Assembly (NCBI RefSeq): GCF_029269825.1
Contig: NZ_JARJHU010000003.1
Location: 534,475-598,474 of the forward strand
DNA from: Pedobacter sp. JY14-1
GTDB lineage: Bacteria > Bacteroidota > Bacteroidia > Sphingobacteriales > Sphingobacteriaceae
Length of the DNA stretch: 64,000 nt
Reading direction: 5' to 3'
Each line of letters begins with the position of its first letter. The first letter of the stretch is position 1. Shown here piece after piece: positions 43,767 to 52,685 of this stretch. The translations under genes and the position numbers were made by a program. A model generated the notes under the pieces. That model was not told where the DNA came from, searched no databases, and saw nothing but the letters and a program-made list of their open reading frames with translations.

Positions 43767-45635
43767 ATGTCAGATATCATACAGCTTTTACCCGATAGTG
43801 TAGCGAACCAGATTGCGGCGGGAGAGGTGGTGCAGCGTCCTGCATCGGCGGTCAAGGAACTTCTGGAAAATGCAATAGATGCGGGGGCGGGCAAGGTGCA
43901 GCTGATTGTAAAGGATGCCGGTAAGGCGTTGATCCAGGTGATCGATAATGGCTGCGGCATGAGCCCGGCTGATGCAAGGATGTGTTTTGAACGCCATGCG
44001 ACCTCTAAGGTCCGCAAGGCGGAGGACCTGTTCGCGATCCGTACGATGGGCTTCAGGGGTGAGGCGATGGCTTCGATTGCGGCGATCGCCCAGGTAGAGC
44101 TGAAGACCCGCAGGCATGACGACGAACTGGGGACGCTGATCGAGATCGAGGGCTCGGAGCTGCTGCGAGAAACACCGGTGGCTGCGCCCGAGGGCACGAG
44201 CATCTGTGTGAAGAACCTGTTCTTCAACACGCCTGCGCGCAGGAATTTTCTGAAGAGCAACCCGGCGGAGATGCGCCATATTATCGATGAGTTTCAGCGG
44301 GTGGCGATGGCCAACCCGAACATCGCCTTCAGCCTGCACCATGATGGTAACGAGATCTTCAGGCTGGGCCCGGCTACCCTGAAACAGCGAATCGTACACT
44401 TGTTTGGCAACAATTATAATGAGCGTCTGATCCCGGTAGAGGAGGAGACCAGCATCATGCGGCTGAAAGGCTTTATCGGCAAGCCGGAATTTGCGAAAAA
44501 GACGCGGGGCGAGCAGTTCTTCTTCATGAACAACCGCTTTATCAAAGACCCTTACCTGAACCATGCGGTGACCAGGGCCTATGAGGAACTGCTGCCGGAA
44601 GATAATTTTCCGTTATATGTGCTGTTCATTGAGATGGACCCTTCGCACATCGACGTGAACGTACACCCCACAAAAACGGAGATCAAATACCTGGATGAGA
44701 AATCGGTGTATGCGATCCTGCATTCTGCGGTGAAGCGTTCGCTGGGCAGGTTCAACATCAGCCCCACGATAGACTTTGACCAGGAGACGGGTTTCAGCAA
44801 TATGATCACGCCGAAAGCACCGGATGAGATTGTACCGCCAAGCATCAGTTTCAATCCTGATTTCAATCCCTTTGCGGCAGATAAGCCCGCTGCTAAGGAG
44901 CAGCCTTATGCCGCATACCCAAGGAGCTACAGCAACGGGACGGCGGCGGGGATGAAGCCGGACGTGCGCAACTGGGGCAAGTTGTATGAGATCGTGGAAA
45001 ATAAGGTGGAGGAGCAGGCTGAACTTTATGCCGGGACCCCGGCTACTGAGCAACAGGTGCCGGTGACGAAACAGCTGATGCAGCTGCATAACCGTTATAT
45101 CATTTCCCAGATCAAATCGGGACTGATGCTGATTGACCAGCAGGCGGCCCATGAGCGGATCCTGTATGAGCGGTTCCTGCTGCACCTGGAAGACCGGAAG
45201 GGTGCTTCGCAGCAGAGCTTGTTCCCGCAGACGGTGACCCTGAGCCCTGCTGACTATGAACTTGCCAGGGGTTTGCTGGACGACATCAAAAGCCTTGGCT
45301 TTGAAGTGCGGGAGTTTGGCAGGAATACACTGGTGATCGAGGGCATACCGGTTGACCTGGGCAGTAACAACATCAATGAGACCGAGTTATTTGAACACCT
45401 GATCGAGGGGTTCAAGAATTCGAGACAGGAACTTAAACTGGACAAGCGCGACGCGCTGGCCAGGAGCATGGCCAGGAACAGCGCGATAAAAAGTGGTACT
45501 GTTTTGGACCAGATGGAAATGAATATGCTGATCGAGCAGCTTTTTGCCTGTAAAACGCCTAACTTCAGCATCAATGGCCGTCCTGTTGTCCAGACAATAG
45601 GGCTGGCTGAACTGGATAAAAAGTTTGAAAAATAA
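43767..45635 (+). CDS. mutL: DNA mismatch repair protein MutL
   Basis: 622 residues. The GHKL ATPase is complete: ELLENAIDAGA (Glu34, Asn35), IDNGCGMS (59-66), TMGFRGEAMASI (93-104). A linker (~330-420) leads to the C-terminal dimer and endonuclease domain, where DQQAAHERILYE (~457) corresponds to the DQHA-x2-E-x4-E motif with Gln in place of His. MutL couples MutS mismatch recognition to strand cleavage and removal. It heads a chain with the rhomboids and an EEP phosphatase; the next ATG is 2 nt after its stop. Confidence 0.96.
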   Translation: MSDIIQLLPDSVANQIAAGEVVQRPASAVKELLENAIDAGAGKVQLIVKDAGKALIQVIDNGCGMSPADARMCFERHATSKVRKAEDLFAIRTMGFRGEAMASIAAIAQVELKTRRHDDELGTLIEIEGSELLRETPVAAPEGTSICVKNLFFNTPARRNFLKSNPAEMRHIIDEFQRVAMANPNIAFSLHHDGNEIFRLGPATLKQRIVHLFGNNYNERLIPVEEETSIMRLKGFIGKPEFAKKTRGEQFFFMNNRFIKDPYLNHAVTRAYEELLPEDNFPLYVLFIEMDPSHIDVNVHPTKTEIKYLDEKSVYAILHSAVKRSLGRFNISPTIDFDQETGFSNMITPKAPDEIVPPSISFNPDFNPFAADKPAAKEQPYAAYPRSYSNGTAAGMKPDVRNWGKLYEIVENKVEEQAELYAGTPATEQQVPVTKQLMQLHNRYIISQIKSGLMLIDQQAAHERILYERFLLHLEDRKGASQQSLFPQTVTLSPADYELARGLLDDIKSLGFEVREFGRNTLVIEGIPVDLGSNNINETELFEHLIEGFKNSRQELKLDKRDALARSMARNSAIKSGTVLDQMEMNMLIEQLFACKTPNFSINGRPVVQTIGLAELDKKFEK

Positions 45636-45637
45636 AG

Positions 45638-46381
45638 ATGATCAATAACACTTATATACCTCCTGTCGTTAAAAACCTGCTGATCATTAACGGGATTTTC
45701 TTTGCGGCAAAATACATCCTGTCGGGTGTTGACCTGGATTACTTGCTGGGCGCATTCTATTTTGACTCGCCGTTTTTCAGGGTATGGCAGTTCCTGACCT
45801 ATATGTTCATGCACGGGAACTTCATGCATATCCTGTTCAATATGTTCGCGCTTTTCACTTTCGGGGGTATCCTGGAAAGCCGCTGGGGGGTAAAGCGGTT
45901 CATTAATTTTTACCTGATCACCGGGCTGGGAGCGGTTGCACTCCAGATGGCGGTACAGGCTTACGAGGTACACCACATCACCGGAGCCTTTACCGGCGCA
46001 ATGCAGGATATCTCGGTTAATAATGGTTATATCACCGGCCGGCCAGCACTGGCACACCTGACACAGGACCAGTTTGAGACACTCCTGGGCATTTACGGGG
46101 CACCTATGGTCGGTGCCTCCGGAGCGATCTTTGGCCTGCTTGTTGCGTTCGGAATGCTTTATCCGAATGCCGAACTGTTTATCATGTTTATCCCCGTGCC
46201 GGTAAAGGCGAAATACATCATTCCTGTATATATATTGCTGGAGCTTTCCATGGGGGTCGCAAAGATACCGGGAGATTCAGTAGCGCACTATGCCCATTTG
46301 GGCGGGGCTTTGCTGGGCTTTATCCTGGTGAAGCTCTGGAAGGATAAGGATAACAACAGATTTTACAGATATTATGAATAA
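45638..46381 (+). CDS. Rhomboid-family intramembrane serine protease
   Basis: 247 residues, about six transmembrane helices. The catalytic Ser161 is in MVGASGAIFG and His220 in VAHYAHLGG; HGNFMHILFNMF is the conserved helix-2 motif. It cleaves transmembrane substrates in the inner membrane. It lies 2 nt behind mutL and overlaps the second rhomboid gene by 8 nt. Confidence 0.93.
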   Translation: MINNTYIPPVVKNLLIINGIFFAAKYILSGVDLDYLLGAFYFDSPFFRVWQFLTYMFMHGNFMHILFNMFALFTFGGILESRWGVKRFINFYLITGLGAVALQMAVQAYEVHHITGAFTGAMQDISVNNGYITGRPALAHLTQDQFETLLGIYGAPMVGASGAIFGLLVAFGMLYPNAELFIMFIPVPVKAKYIIPVYILLELSMGVAKIPGDSVAHYAHLGGALLGFILVKLWKDKDNNRFYRYYE

Positions 46382-47261
46382 TTTGTTCCAGGATCTCAGG
46401 TATAAGGTGTTCCAGTCGGGCAACCCTTTATACTTTTACATCGGCCTTAATACGATTATTTTTGTGGTATTGGCCCTGGTCGGGCTGCCATCTTTTCTGG
46501 CGGGCAACGGTGGGCTGGTGTATGATGTGTATGTCAGGGAATATGCAGGCTTTCCTGCCCTCCTCAGCAAACTGCCTTACCGGTTTTATACGATATTTAC
46601 CTATCCGTTCTTTCATGATGGCCTGCTGCACCTGTTCTTTAATATGCTGGTGCTGTACTGGATGGGACAGATATTCCTCGATTTCCTGAAGCCGAGGCAA
46701 TTTCATTTTGTTTACCTGTCTGGCGGCGTGGCCGGGGCACTGGTCTATCTGGGTGCTTATAACCTGTTTCCCGTATTTGCGCAGGTGACTGCTTCAGGTG
46801 CTGCGACCATCATCGGTTCTTCGGCCTCGGTAATGGCGGTTGTAGTGGCTGCTGCGACGTTGCTGCCGGACTACAGCATAAGGCTGCTGTTGTTTGGCGA
46901 CGTGAAACTGAAATACCTGGCCCTGGCCTATGTAGTGCTGGACCTGATCGGCATTGCCAGTGTCAATGCGGGTGGTAGCTTTGCCCACCTGGGTGGTGCC
47001 TTGCTGGGTTTTGTTTATATCAAAGCCTTACAGAACGGCAGTGACTGGAGTAATCTCTTTAAGAAGAACCGGCACAAGCTGCGGGTAGTGAAGAATGAGC
47101 GGAGATCGGGCAGGACGGGAAAAGCGGGGAGCGGTAAACCCAGTGCAGTAAACCAGGAACAGATCGATGCCATCCTGGATAAGATATCTCAATCTGGCTA
47201 TGACAAGCTGACCAGGGAAGAAAAGGAAACTTTGTTTAAAGCGAGTAAGCACCAGGAATGA
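46374..47261 (+). CDS. Second rhomboid-like protein with DUF6576-like tail
   Basis: 295 residues, with the same membrane plan (FFHDGLLHLFFNMLVLYW). His205 is kept (GSFAHLGGALLG). At the serine site the usual GASG is GSSA (IIGSSASVMA, Ser150), so activity is uncertain. The C-terminal ~50 residues (VNQEQIDAILDKISQSGYDK) match the small DUF6576 tail of Bacteroidota rhomboids. It overlaps its neighbours on both sides, which points to tight coupling. Confidence 0.85.
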   Translation: MNNLFQDLRYKVFQSGNPLYFYIGLNTIIFVVLALVGLPSFLAGNGGLVYDVYVREYAGFPALLSKLPYRFYTIFTYPFFHDGLLHLFFNMLVLYWMGQIFLDFLKPRQFHFVYLSGGVAGALVYLGAYNLFPVFAQVTASGAATIIGSSASVMAVVVAAATLLPDYSIRLLLFGDVKLKYLALAYVVLDLIGIASVNAGGSFAHLGGALLGFVYIKALQNGSDWSNLFKKNRHKLRVVKNERRSGRTGKAGSGKPSAVNQEQIDAILDKISQSGYDKLTREEKETLFKASKHQE

Positions 47262-48379
47262 GGAAAAGAAAGAAGACTGGAACTACGTTTGCGGACAAGC
47301 TGGTCCGGTTGCTTGCCCTGGTACTGGCCCTGATGCTGGTGCTGGGTTTTCTTGCCGGCAGGTTTGATCCGAGGGAATATCCGTACATTCCGTTTTTTGG
47401 CCTGGCCTATCCTTTTGTGCTTTTCCTGAATGTGCTGATGATTGCCTGGTGGCTGCTGAGGCGGCGGTGGGTCTTTGCGCTGGGTACGCTGGTGCTGATC
47501 CTTTGCGGACAACGGGCGTTGCATGCTACCTTCGGGCTGATCGGTTCGAAGGGCGAGGGCCCGAAGGCAAAACCGGAACACATCCGCATGATGACTTATA
47601 ATGTGCACGCCTTCCGGCCTTACGGGCTGGATGCTACTGATTCCGTACGTCACGAAATGCTGGAGGTGATCAGGAAGGAGGACCCGGACATCATCTGTTT
47701 CCAGGAGTACTTCAGCCGGAATAAGGGAAGCTATGCAATGACGGACAGTCTCAAGCGCATCCTCAGGACCCGTCATTTCTATTTCCAGTCCTCGAACGGG
47801 AACAGTTATGAGGCCTTTGGCCTGGCTATATTTTCCCGTTATCCGATAAAAGGGACTGGTGTGATTGAGTTCAGTGAGAATTCGGGGAGTAACGCCAGTA
47901 TTTATGCGGACCTGCTGGTGCAGGGACGGCAGATCAGGGTGTATAACGTACATCTTCAGTCTATTTCTTTTAAGGAGCAGGACTATGACTATATCGATAA
48001 GGTATCGCAGCATATGGACGCCGAGATTGTTCCTTCGAGACGGATACTGGGTATGCTGAAGCGTGCCTTCATTAAGCGCAGCGCCCAGGTGGACATTATG
48101 AAGCAGAACCTGGATTCCTGTAAGACGCCGTTTCTGATCGCGGGTGATTTTAACGATACCCCGGCTTCGTACGCGGTCGCCCGGATGACTCATTCGCTGA
48201 AAAACACCTTTGTGGAGCAGGGGACTGGTCTGGGACGTACGTATAACGGGAAGTTCCCGAATTTCCAGATTGACTATATCAGTGCGACGAAGGAATTCAG
48301 GGTGCTTAACCACCGCGTGATCGAGGCCAAACTCTCTGATCATTTTCCTGTGCGGAGCGACCTCAGATTAAACTTTTAA
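47258..48379 (+). CDS. Membrane-anchored endonuclease/exonuclease/phosphatase-family protein
   Basis: 373 residues. Three N-terminal transmembrane segments (to ~95) then an EEP domain with MMTYNVHAF, DIICFQEYF (Glu), LIAGDFNDTP (Asp/Asn) and KLSDHFPVRSDL (Asp-His). Catalysis is of phosphodiester or phosphomonoester bonds; the substrate is unknown. The ATG overlaps the rhomboid stop by 3 nt (ATGA). Confidence 0.87.
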   Translation: MRKRKKTGTTFADKLVRLLALVLALMLVLGFLAGRFDPREYPYIPFFGLAYPFVLFLNVLMIAWWLLRRRWVFALGTLVLILCGQRALHATFGLIGSKGEGPKAKPEHIRMMTYNVHAFRPYGLDATDSVRHEMLEVIRKEDPDIICFQEYFSRNKGSYAMTDSLKRILRTRHFYFQSSNGNSYEAFGLAIFSRYPIKGTGVIEFSENSGSNASIYADLLVQGRQIRVYNVHLQSISFKEQDYDYIDKVSQHMDAEIVPSRRILGMLKRAFIKRSAQVDIMKQNLDSCKTPFLIAGDFNDTPASYAVARMTHSLKNTFVEQGTGLGRTYNGKFPNFQIDYISATKEFRVLNHRVIEAKLSDHFPVRSDLRLNF

Positions 48380-48386
48380 AAAACAT

Positions 48387-48394
48387 TACATTTG
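48387..48394 (+). promoter_or_regulatory. -7 box ending 4 nt before the cysS start
   Basis: TACATTTG matches TAnnTTTG exactly, with CAGA then ATG. If used, transcription starts at or next to the start codon, giving a leaderless mRNA. Confidence 0.6.
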
Positions 48395-48398
48395 CAGA

Positions 48399-49862
48399 AT
48401 GAATACTGGTTTGCAGCTTTATAATACCCTGACACGTAAGAAAGAACCTTTTGAACCGCTCCATGCGCCCAATGTGGGCATGTATGTCTGCGGGCCTACT
48501 GTTTACAGCGATGTGCACCTGGGCAACTGCCGTACTTTTATTTCTTTTGACCTGATTTTCCGTTACCTGAAATACGCTGGCTACAAGGTACGCTATGTGC
48601 GCAACATTACAGACGCCGGACACCTGGAAGGCGACCGTGATGAGGGGGATGACAAGTTTGCCAAGCGGGCGAAGCTGGAGCAGCTGGAGCCCATGGAGAT
48701 CGTACAGAAATATACGATCGGCTTCCATGACGTGATGCGGATGTTCAATACTTTGCCGCCGAGCATAGAGCCAACGGCAACAGGGCATATCTGCGAGCAG
48801 ATTGAGATGATCAAGGAGATCATGGACAATGGCTATGCCTATGAGGTAGGGGGAACGGTATATTTCGATGTGGACAAATACAGCAAGGAATACAATTATA
48901 CGATCCTGACCAACAGGAACCTGGAAGATATGCTGGCCAATACCCGGGAACTTGGCGGCCAGGATGAAAAGCACGGGCGGCTGGACTTTGCCTTATGGAT
49001 CAAGGCGAAGCCGGAAACCCTGATGCAGTGGCCTTCTCCCTGGGGATGGGGTTTCCCCGGCTGGCACATTGAGTGTTCTGCCATGAGCTCCAAGTACCTT
49101 GGCGCCGAGTTTGATATCCACGGTGGGGGCATGGACCTTGCCGCTACGCACCATACCAACGAGATTGCACAGTCTGAGGCCTGCAGCCACAAACAGCCTG
49201 CCCGGTACTGGATGCATACCAATATGCTGACGGTAAACGGTGCCCGGATGTCTAAATCTGCCGGCAACGGCTTTCTTCCGGGAGAGCTCTTTACAGGTGA
49301 CCATCCTTTGCTGGAAAAGGGCTACAGCCCGATGACGGTGAAGTTCTTTATGCTGCAGGCACATTACCGGAGTACGCTTGATTTTTCCAACGAGGCGCTG
49401 GACGCTTCTGAAAAGGGCTTCAGAAGGCTGATGAGCGCAATGGGCCTGCTGGATAAGCTGCATGCCTCGGAAGGTACGGATGATTTTGACATCGACGCGA
49501 TCAGGGAGAACTGTATCAGGGCGATGAATGATGATTTTAACAGCCCTGTTGTCATTGCCGAGCTGTTTGAGGCGACCAGGGTGATCAACAGTGTCTACGA
49601 CGGTAAGGCGAAGCTTTCTGCCGCGGGACTGGAGAAGCTGAAGGTGCTGATGCATGATTTCGTCTCGGATATCTTTGGCCTTAAGGACGAAGAGTCTTCC
49701 AATGTGGAGCTCAACTCGGTCCTGGACCTGATGATCGACATCCGCAGATCGGCCAAGGAAAACAAGGACTATGCAACTTCTGATAAGATCAGGATCGGCC
49801 TGCAGGGCATAGGAATACAGCTGAAGGACAGCAAAGAAGGAACGACCTGGAACAAGATCTAA
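48399..49862 (+). CDS. cysS: Cysteinyl-tRNA synthetase
   Basis: 487 residues. It has MYVCGPTVYSDVHLGNCR (zinc Cys; HLGN in place of HIGH), a second zinc Cys/His set in GWHIECSAMS and HHTNEIAQSEA, and the signature RMSKSAGN. The C-terminal anticodon-binding helical domain is present. It charges tRNA-Cys with cysteine. It has its own predicted promoter 20 nt after the previous stop. Confidence 0.96.
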   Translation: MNTGLQLYNTLTRKKEPFEPLHAPNVGMYVCGPTVYSDVHLGNCRTFISFDLIFRYLKYAGYKVRYVRNITDAGHLEGDRDEGDDKFAKRAKLEQLEPMEIVQKYTIGFHDVMRMFNTLPPSIEPTATGHICEQIEMIKEIMDNGYAYEVGGTVYFDVDKYSKEYNYTILTNRNLEDMLANTRELGGQDEKHGRLDFALWIKAKPETLMQWPSPWGWGFPGWHIECSAMSSKYLGAEFDIHGGGMDLAATHHTNEIAQSEACSHKQPARYWMHTNMLTVNGARMSKSAGNGFLPGELFTGDHPLLEKGYSPMTVKFFMLQAHYRSTLDFSNEALDASEKGFRRLMSAMGLLDKLHASEGTDDFDIDAIRENCIRAMNDDFNSPVVIAELFEATRVINSVYDGKAKLSAAGLEKLKVLMHDFVSDIFGLKDEESSNVELNSVLDLMIDIRRSAKENKDYATSDKIRIGLQGIGIQLKDSKEGTTWNKI

Positions 49863-49884
49863 GAAAAAACTTATATTTACATAC

Positions 49885-50757
49885 ATGAAACACAGTAAAA
49901 TGAATAAAATCCTTTGTACGCTCGTTGCAGCATCTATGAGTATGGCAGGATATGCCCAGAAATCTGATGGTACCACCAAGTCACTGGTGAAGGCCGAACT
50001 TGATTTCGCGGAAAAGCTGGCAAAGACGGGTGCCAAGACCGCTTATGCCACTTATGCAGCTAATGATGCATTGGTTTTTCGCCCTAATCCGGTGAGTGCA
50101 AAAACATATTATGCGACCAAAGGCGAGGATACCAAGGACATCAGCTGGAAGCCGGTTTACGCCAGGGTTTCCAGGAGCGGAGACTGGGGGTTCACTACTG
50201 GTCCTTATGTATATAGCGGTCAGCAAACGACCTATGGTCAGTATTTTTCGGTCTGGAAGGCAGTAGACGGCAAGTGGGAACTGATGCTGGACCTGGGTAC
50301 TGAGCACAACAAGCCCCTGAACAAGGTAACTACGGAGTTTATTGAGCCAAAGGACCATTATAAGCCTCAGTTGCTGAACGACAAGCAGCGCGAGGCGGGA
50401 GCGAGCATTGTTGCTACTACAGAAAGCACACTGAATGCCACCCTGAAATCTTACGGCGTTTCTGCCTTTGCTGGTTTTATTAACCCCGACGTGCGTATCT
50501 TGTTTCCTGGCTATGAGCCGATTCTTGGTAAAGACAAGGCGATGGCGTTCTTTAACAGCATGATGAGCAAGGTTAACTTAAAGACGACTAAGGTAAACAA
50601 GGCTGACGGTGGTGACCTGGCATATACTTACGGCCTTGCTGCTGTAGATTATAAGGCCGAACTGCGTGAGAGCTTTAACTATGTTTTCGTTTACGAGCGC
50701 CAGGCGGACCATAACTGGAACCTGATCGCCATGGTATTCACACCTGCTGAACGCTAA
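49885..50757 (+). CDS. Exported protein with two NTF2-like (DUF4440-type) domains
   Basis: 290 residues: signal peptide (LVAASMSMAGYAQ), then two NTF2-like halves, ~25-150 and ~165-290, each with a central WELMLDLG or WNLIAMVF beta hairpin. Such domains bind small ligands or act as isomerases; no catalytic set stands out. It follows cysS by 22 nt. TATATTTA (7 of 8) ends 5 nt before its ATG. A terminator is at 50781. Confidence 0.75.
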   Translation: MKHSKMNKILCTLVAASMSMAGYAQKSDGTTKSLVKAELDFAEKLAKTGAKTAYATYAANDALVFRPNPVSAKTYYATKGEDTKDISWKPVYARVSRSGDWGFTTGPYVYSGQQTTYGQYFSVWKAVDGKWELMLDLGTEHNKPLNKVTTEFIEPKDHYKPQLLNDKQREAGASIVATTESTLNATLKSYGVSAFAGFINPDVRILFPGYEPILGKDKAMAFFNSMMSKVNLKTTKVNKADGGDLAYTYGLAAVDYKAELRESFNYVFVYERQADHNWNLIAMVFTPAER

Positions 50758-50780
50758 CGGAAACCTGATCAAAATATCTT

Positions 50781-50816
50781 AAAGGCCCTCTCCATGACAT
50801 GAGACGGGCCTTTTTT
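50781..50816 (+). terminator. Intrinsic terminator
   Basis: AAAGGCCC ... GGGCCTTT with an inner TCTC/GAGA extension, followed by TTT. Confidence 0.88.
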
Positions 50817-50836
50817 ATTTAACTTAACTACTGCTT

Positions 50837-51721
50837 ATGAAAAAACGGATATCCCTGTTGCTGTTCTCCTGCTGTACTGTCGCTGCCCTGGCACAGAAAT
50901 TTGATATACAGGGTAACCGGGGCGCGCGCGGGATCATGCCTGAAAATACGATACCGGGTATGATCCGGGCGCTGGACCTTGGTGCTACAACGCTGAATAT
51001 GAATGTCGTGATCTCTAAGGACAAGAAAGTGGTGCTGTCACAGGAACCTTATTTTAACCATGAGATCAGTCTGAAGCCTGACGGCAAACCAATTTCGCTG
51101 AAGGAGCAGAAGAACTATAACATTTACAAAATGGATTATGAGGAGGTAAGGAAGTTTGATGTAGGCAGTAAGGTCCACAGCCGTTTCCCTTATCAGGAGA
51201 AGTTTCCGGCCTGTAAACCGCTGCTGGAGGAAACCCTGGATTCTGTAGAGGCCTATGTCAAAAGAGAAAAGCTGCCCAGGCCGGATTACAGCATCGAAAC
51301 CAAACTGATCCCGAAGGGTGACGGCGAGTTTCAGCCGGAGCCTGCGGAGTTTGTAGAACTGGTCATGGAAGTGGTGAACCGCAAGAAGCTGGCGAAACGG
51401 GTAACCATACAATCCTTTGATGTGCGCACACTGCAGTACCTGCATGAAAAGTATCCGAAAGTAAAGACGGCACTGCTGATCGATGAAAAGATAGATTTTG
51501 AGGTAAACCTGGCGCAACTGGGATTTAAACCTACCGTCTATGGTCCGTATGCGGTACTGGTCGGTAAGGGGTTGGTAGACCGCTGCCATGAGGCGGGCGT
51601 GAAGATCGTTCCCTGGACGGTCAATTCTGAAAAGGATATGAAGTACCTGATCGGCCTGGGTGTAGACGGAGTGGTTACGGATTATCCCAATCTCTATAAA
51701 AAGGTAAAGGAAAGCCTTTAA
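50837..51721 (+). CDS. GDPD-family protein with degenerate catalytic site
   Basis: 294 residues with a signal peptide (ISLLLFSCCTVAALAQ). The fold is clearly that of glycerophosphodiester phosphodiesterases (RGARGIMPENTIPG; TIQSFDVRTLQYLHEKYP). Yet the catalytic residues differ from the family norm: HRG is NRG (Asn27), the E-x-D metal pair is NMN (Asn54, Asn56), and the His of the H-D/E-P motif is Gln69 (LSQEP). Only PENT and the IE-x-K pair (YSIETK) are kept. It is probably a pseudo-enzyme or binding protein. The codons are unambiguous in the DNA. The stop overlaps the convergent moxR stop. Confidence 0.85.
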   Translation: MKKRISLLLFSCCTVAALAQKFDIQGNRGARGIMPENTIPGMIRALDLGATTLNMNVVISKDKKVVLSQEPYFNHEISLKPDGKPISLKEQKNYNIYKMDYEEVRKFDVGSKVHSRFPYQEKFPACKPLLEETLDSVEAYVKREKLPRPDYSIETKLIPKGDGEFQPEPAEFVELVMEVVNRKKLAKRVTIQSFDVRTLQYLHEKYPKVKTALLIDEKIDFEVNLAQLGFKPTVYGPYAVLVGKGLVDRCHEAGVKIVPWTVNSEKDMKYLIGLGVDGVVTDYPNLYKKVKESL

Positions 51722-52680
51722 AACAGGTTCCTGATGATCTGCTCTATAGAAAGCCCTTCGGCCTCGGCGCGGTAATTGCGTACGATGCGGTGGCGCAGGA
51801 TGGGCTCGGCTACCGCCTGTACGTCTTCGATGTCGGGGGCATATTTGCCGGAAAGCGCTGCATGACATTTGGCCCCGATGACCAGGAACTGTGAGGCCCT
51901 CGGACCCGCTCCCCAGCTTACATATTTGTTCACGTCGGCGGTAGCGAGCGCTGTGCCCGGCCGGGTTTTGCCCGCCAGTTTTACGGCGTACTCGATGACG
52001 TTGTCGGTTGCAGGGACGTTGCGGACGAGTTTCTGGAAATACTGGATCTGATCGGCGTTAATGACCTTTTCAAGCGTGATGTCATTATTGACAGTGGTGT
52101 TTTTAACTATGGCCAGCTCATCCTGCAGTTCGGGATAGCCCAGTTGTACATTGAACATGAAGCGGTCGAGCTGGGCTTCGGGCAAGGGATAGGTGCCTTC
52201 CTGTTCTATGGGGTTCTGCGTGGCCAGCACGAAGAAGGGCTGGGGCAGGATATGCCGGTGGCCCGCGGCAGTTACCGCCTTTTCCTGCATGGCCTCAAGC
52301 AGGGCTGCCTGTGTCTTGGGCGGGGTACGGTTGATCTCATCGGCCAGTACAATATTGGAAAATACAGGGCCGGGTATAAATTTGAAATTCCTGTCTTCGC
52401 CCAGGATCTCGGCACCGATGATGTCGCTGGGCATGAGGTCGGGTGTAAATTGTATGCGGTTGAAACGCAGGTCCATGACATTGGCTACAGTTTGCACCAG
52501 CAGGGTCTTTGCCAGTCCGGGAACGCCCACCAGCAGACAATGTCCGTTGCTGAAAATGGAGATGAGCACTGATTTGACGACGTCATGCTGGCCGATCACT
52601 ACCTTTCCGATCTCTGTACGGATCTGGTTATAGGTCTGGTGCAGGGCGTCTACTGCCCGGATGTCATTTTCAAACTGCAT
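51718..52680 (-). CDS. MoxR-family AAA ATPase
   Basis: 320 residues. Walker A GVPGLAKT (52-59), Walker B with LADEINRTPPKTQAALLEAM (~114-133), and a sensor-1 region (FVLATQNPIEQEG). MoxR ATPases act with von Willebrand-type and DUF58 proteins in cofactor insertion or envelope work, but no such partner is adjacent here. The gene starts 5 nt after the surA stop, so it is the second gene of a minus-strand surA-moxR pair. Confidence 0.92.
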   Translation of the reverse strand: MQFENDIRAVDALHQTYNQIRTEIGKVVIGQHDVVKSVLISIFSNGHCLLVGVPGLAKTLLVQTVANVMDLRFNRIQFTPDLMPSDIIGAEILGEDRNFKFIPGPVFSNIVLADEINRTPPKTQAALLEAMQEKAVTAAGHRHILPQPFFVLATQNPIEQEGTYPLPEAQLDRFMFNVQLGYPELQDELAIVKNTTVNNDITLEKVINADQIQYFQKLVRNVPATDNVIEYAVKLAGKTRPGTALATADVNKYVSWGAGPRASQFLVIGAKCHAALSGKYAPDIEDVQAVAEPILRHRIVRNYRAEAEGLSIEQIIRNLF

Positions 52681-52685
52681 AAGCC

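Noticed and set aside
45136..45180. MutL endonuclease motif loss (DQQA instead of DQHA)
   Set aside because: I believe Gln is seen at this position in other Bacteroidota MutL proteins; a single change is not enough to claim loss of function.
47198..48343. A 381-codon minus-strand frame
   Set aside because: Antisense to the EEP phosphatase gene with intact catalytic motifs; shadow frame.
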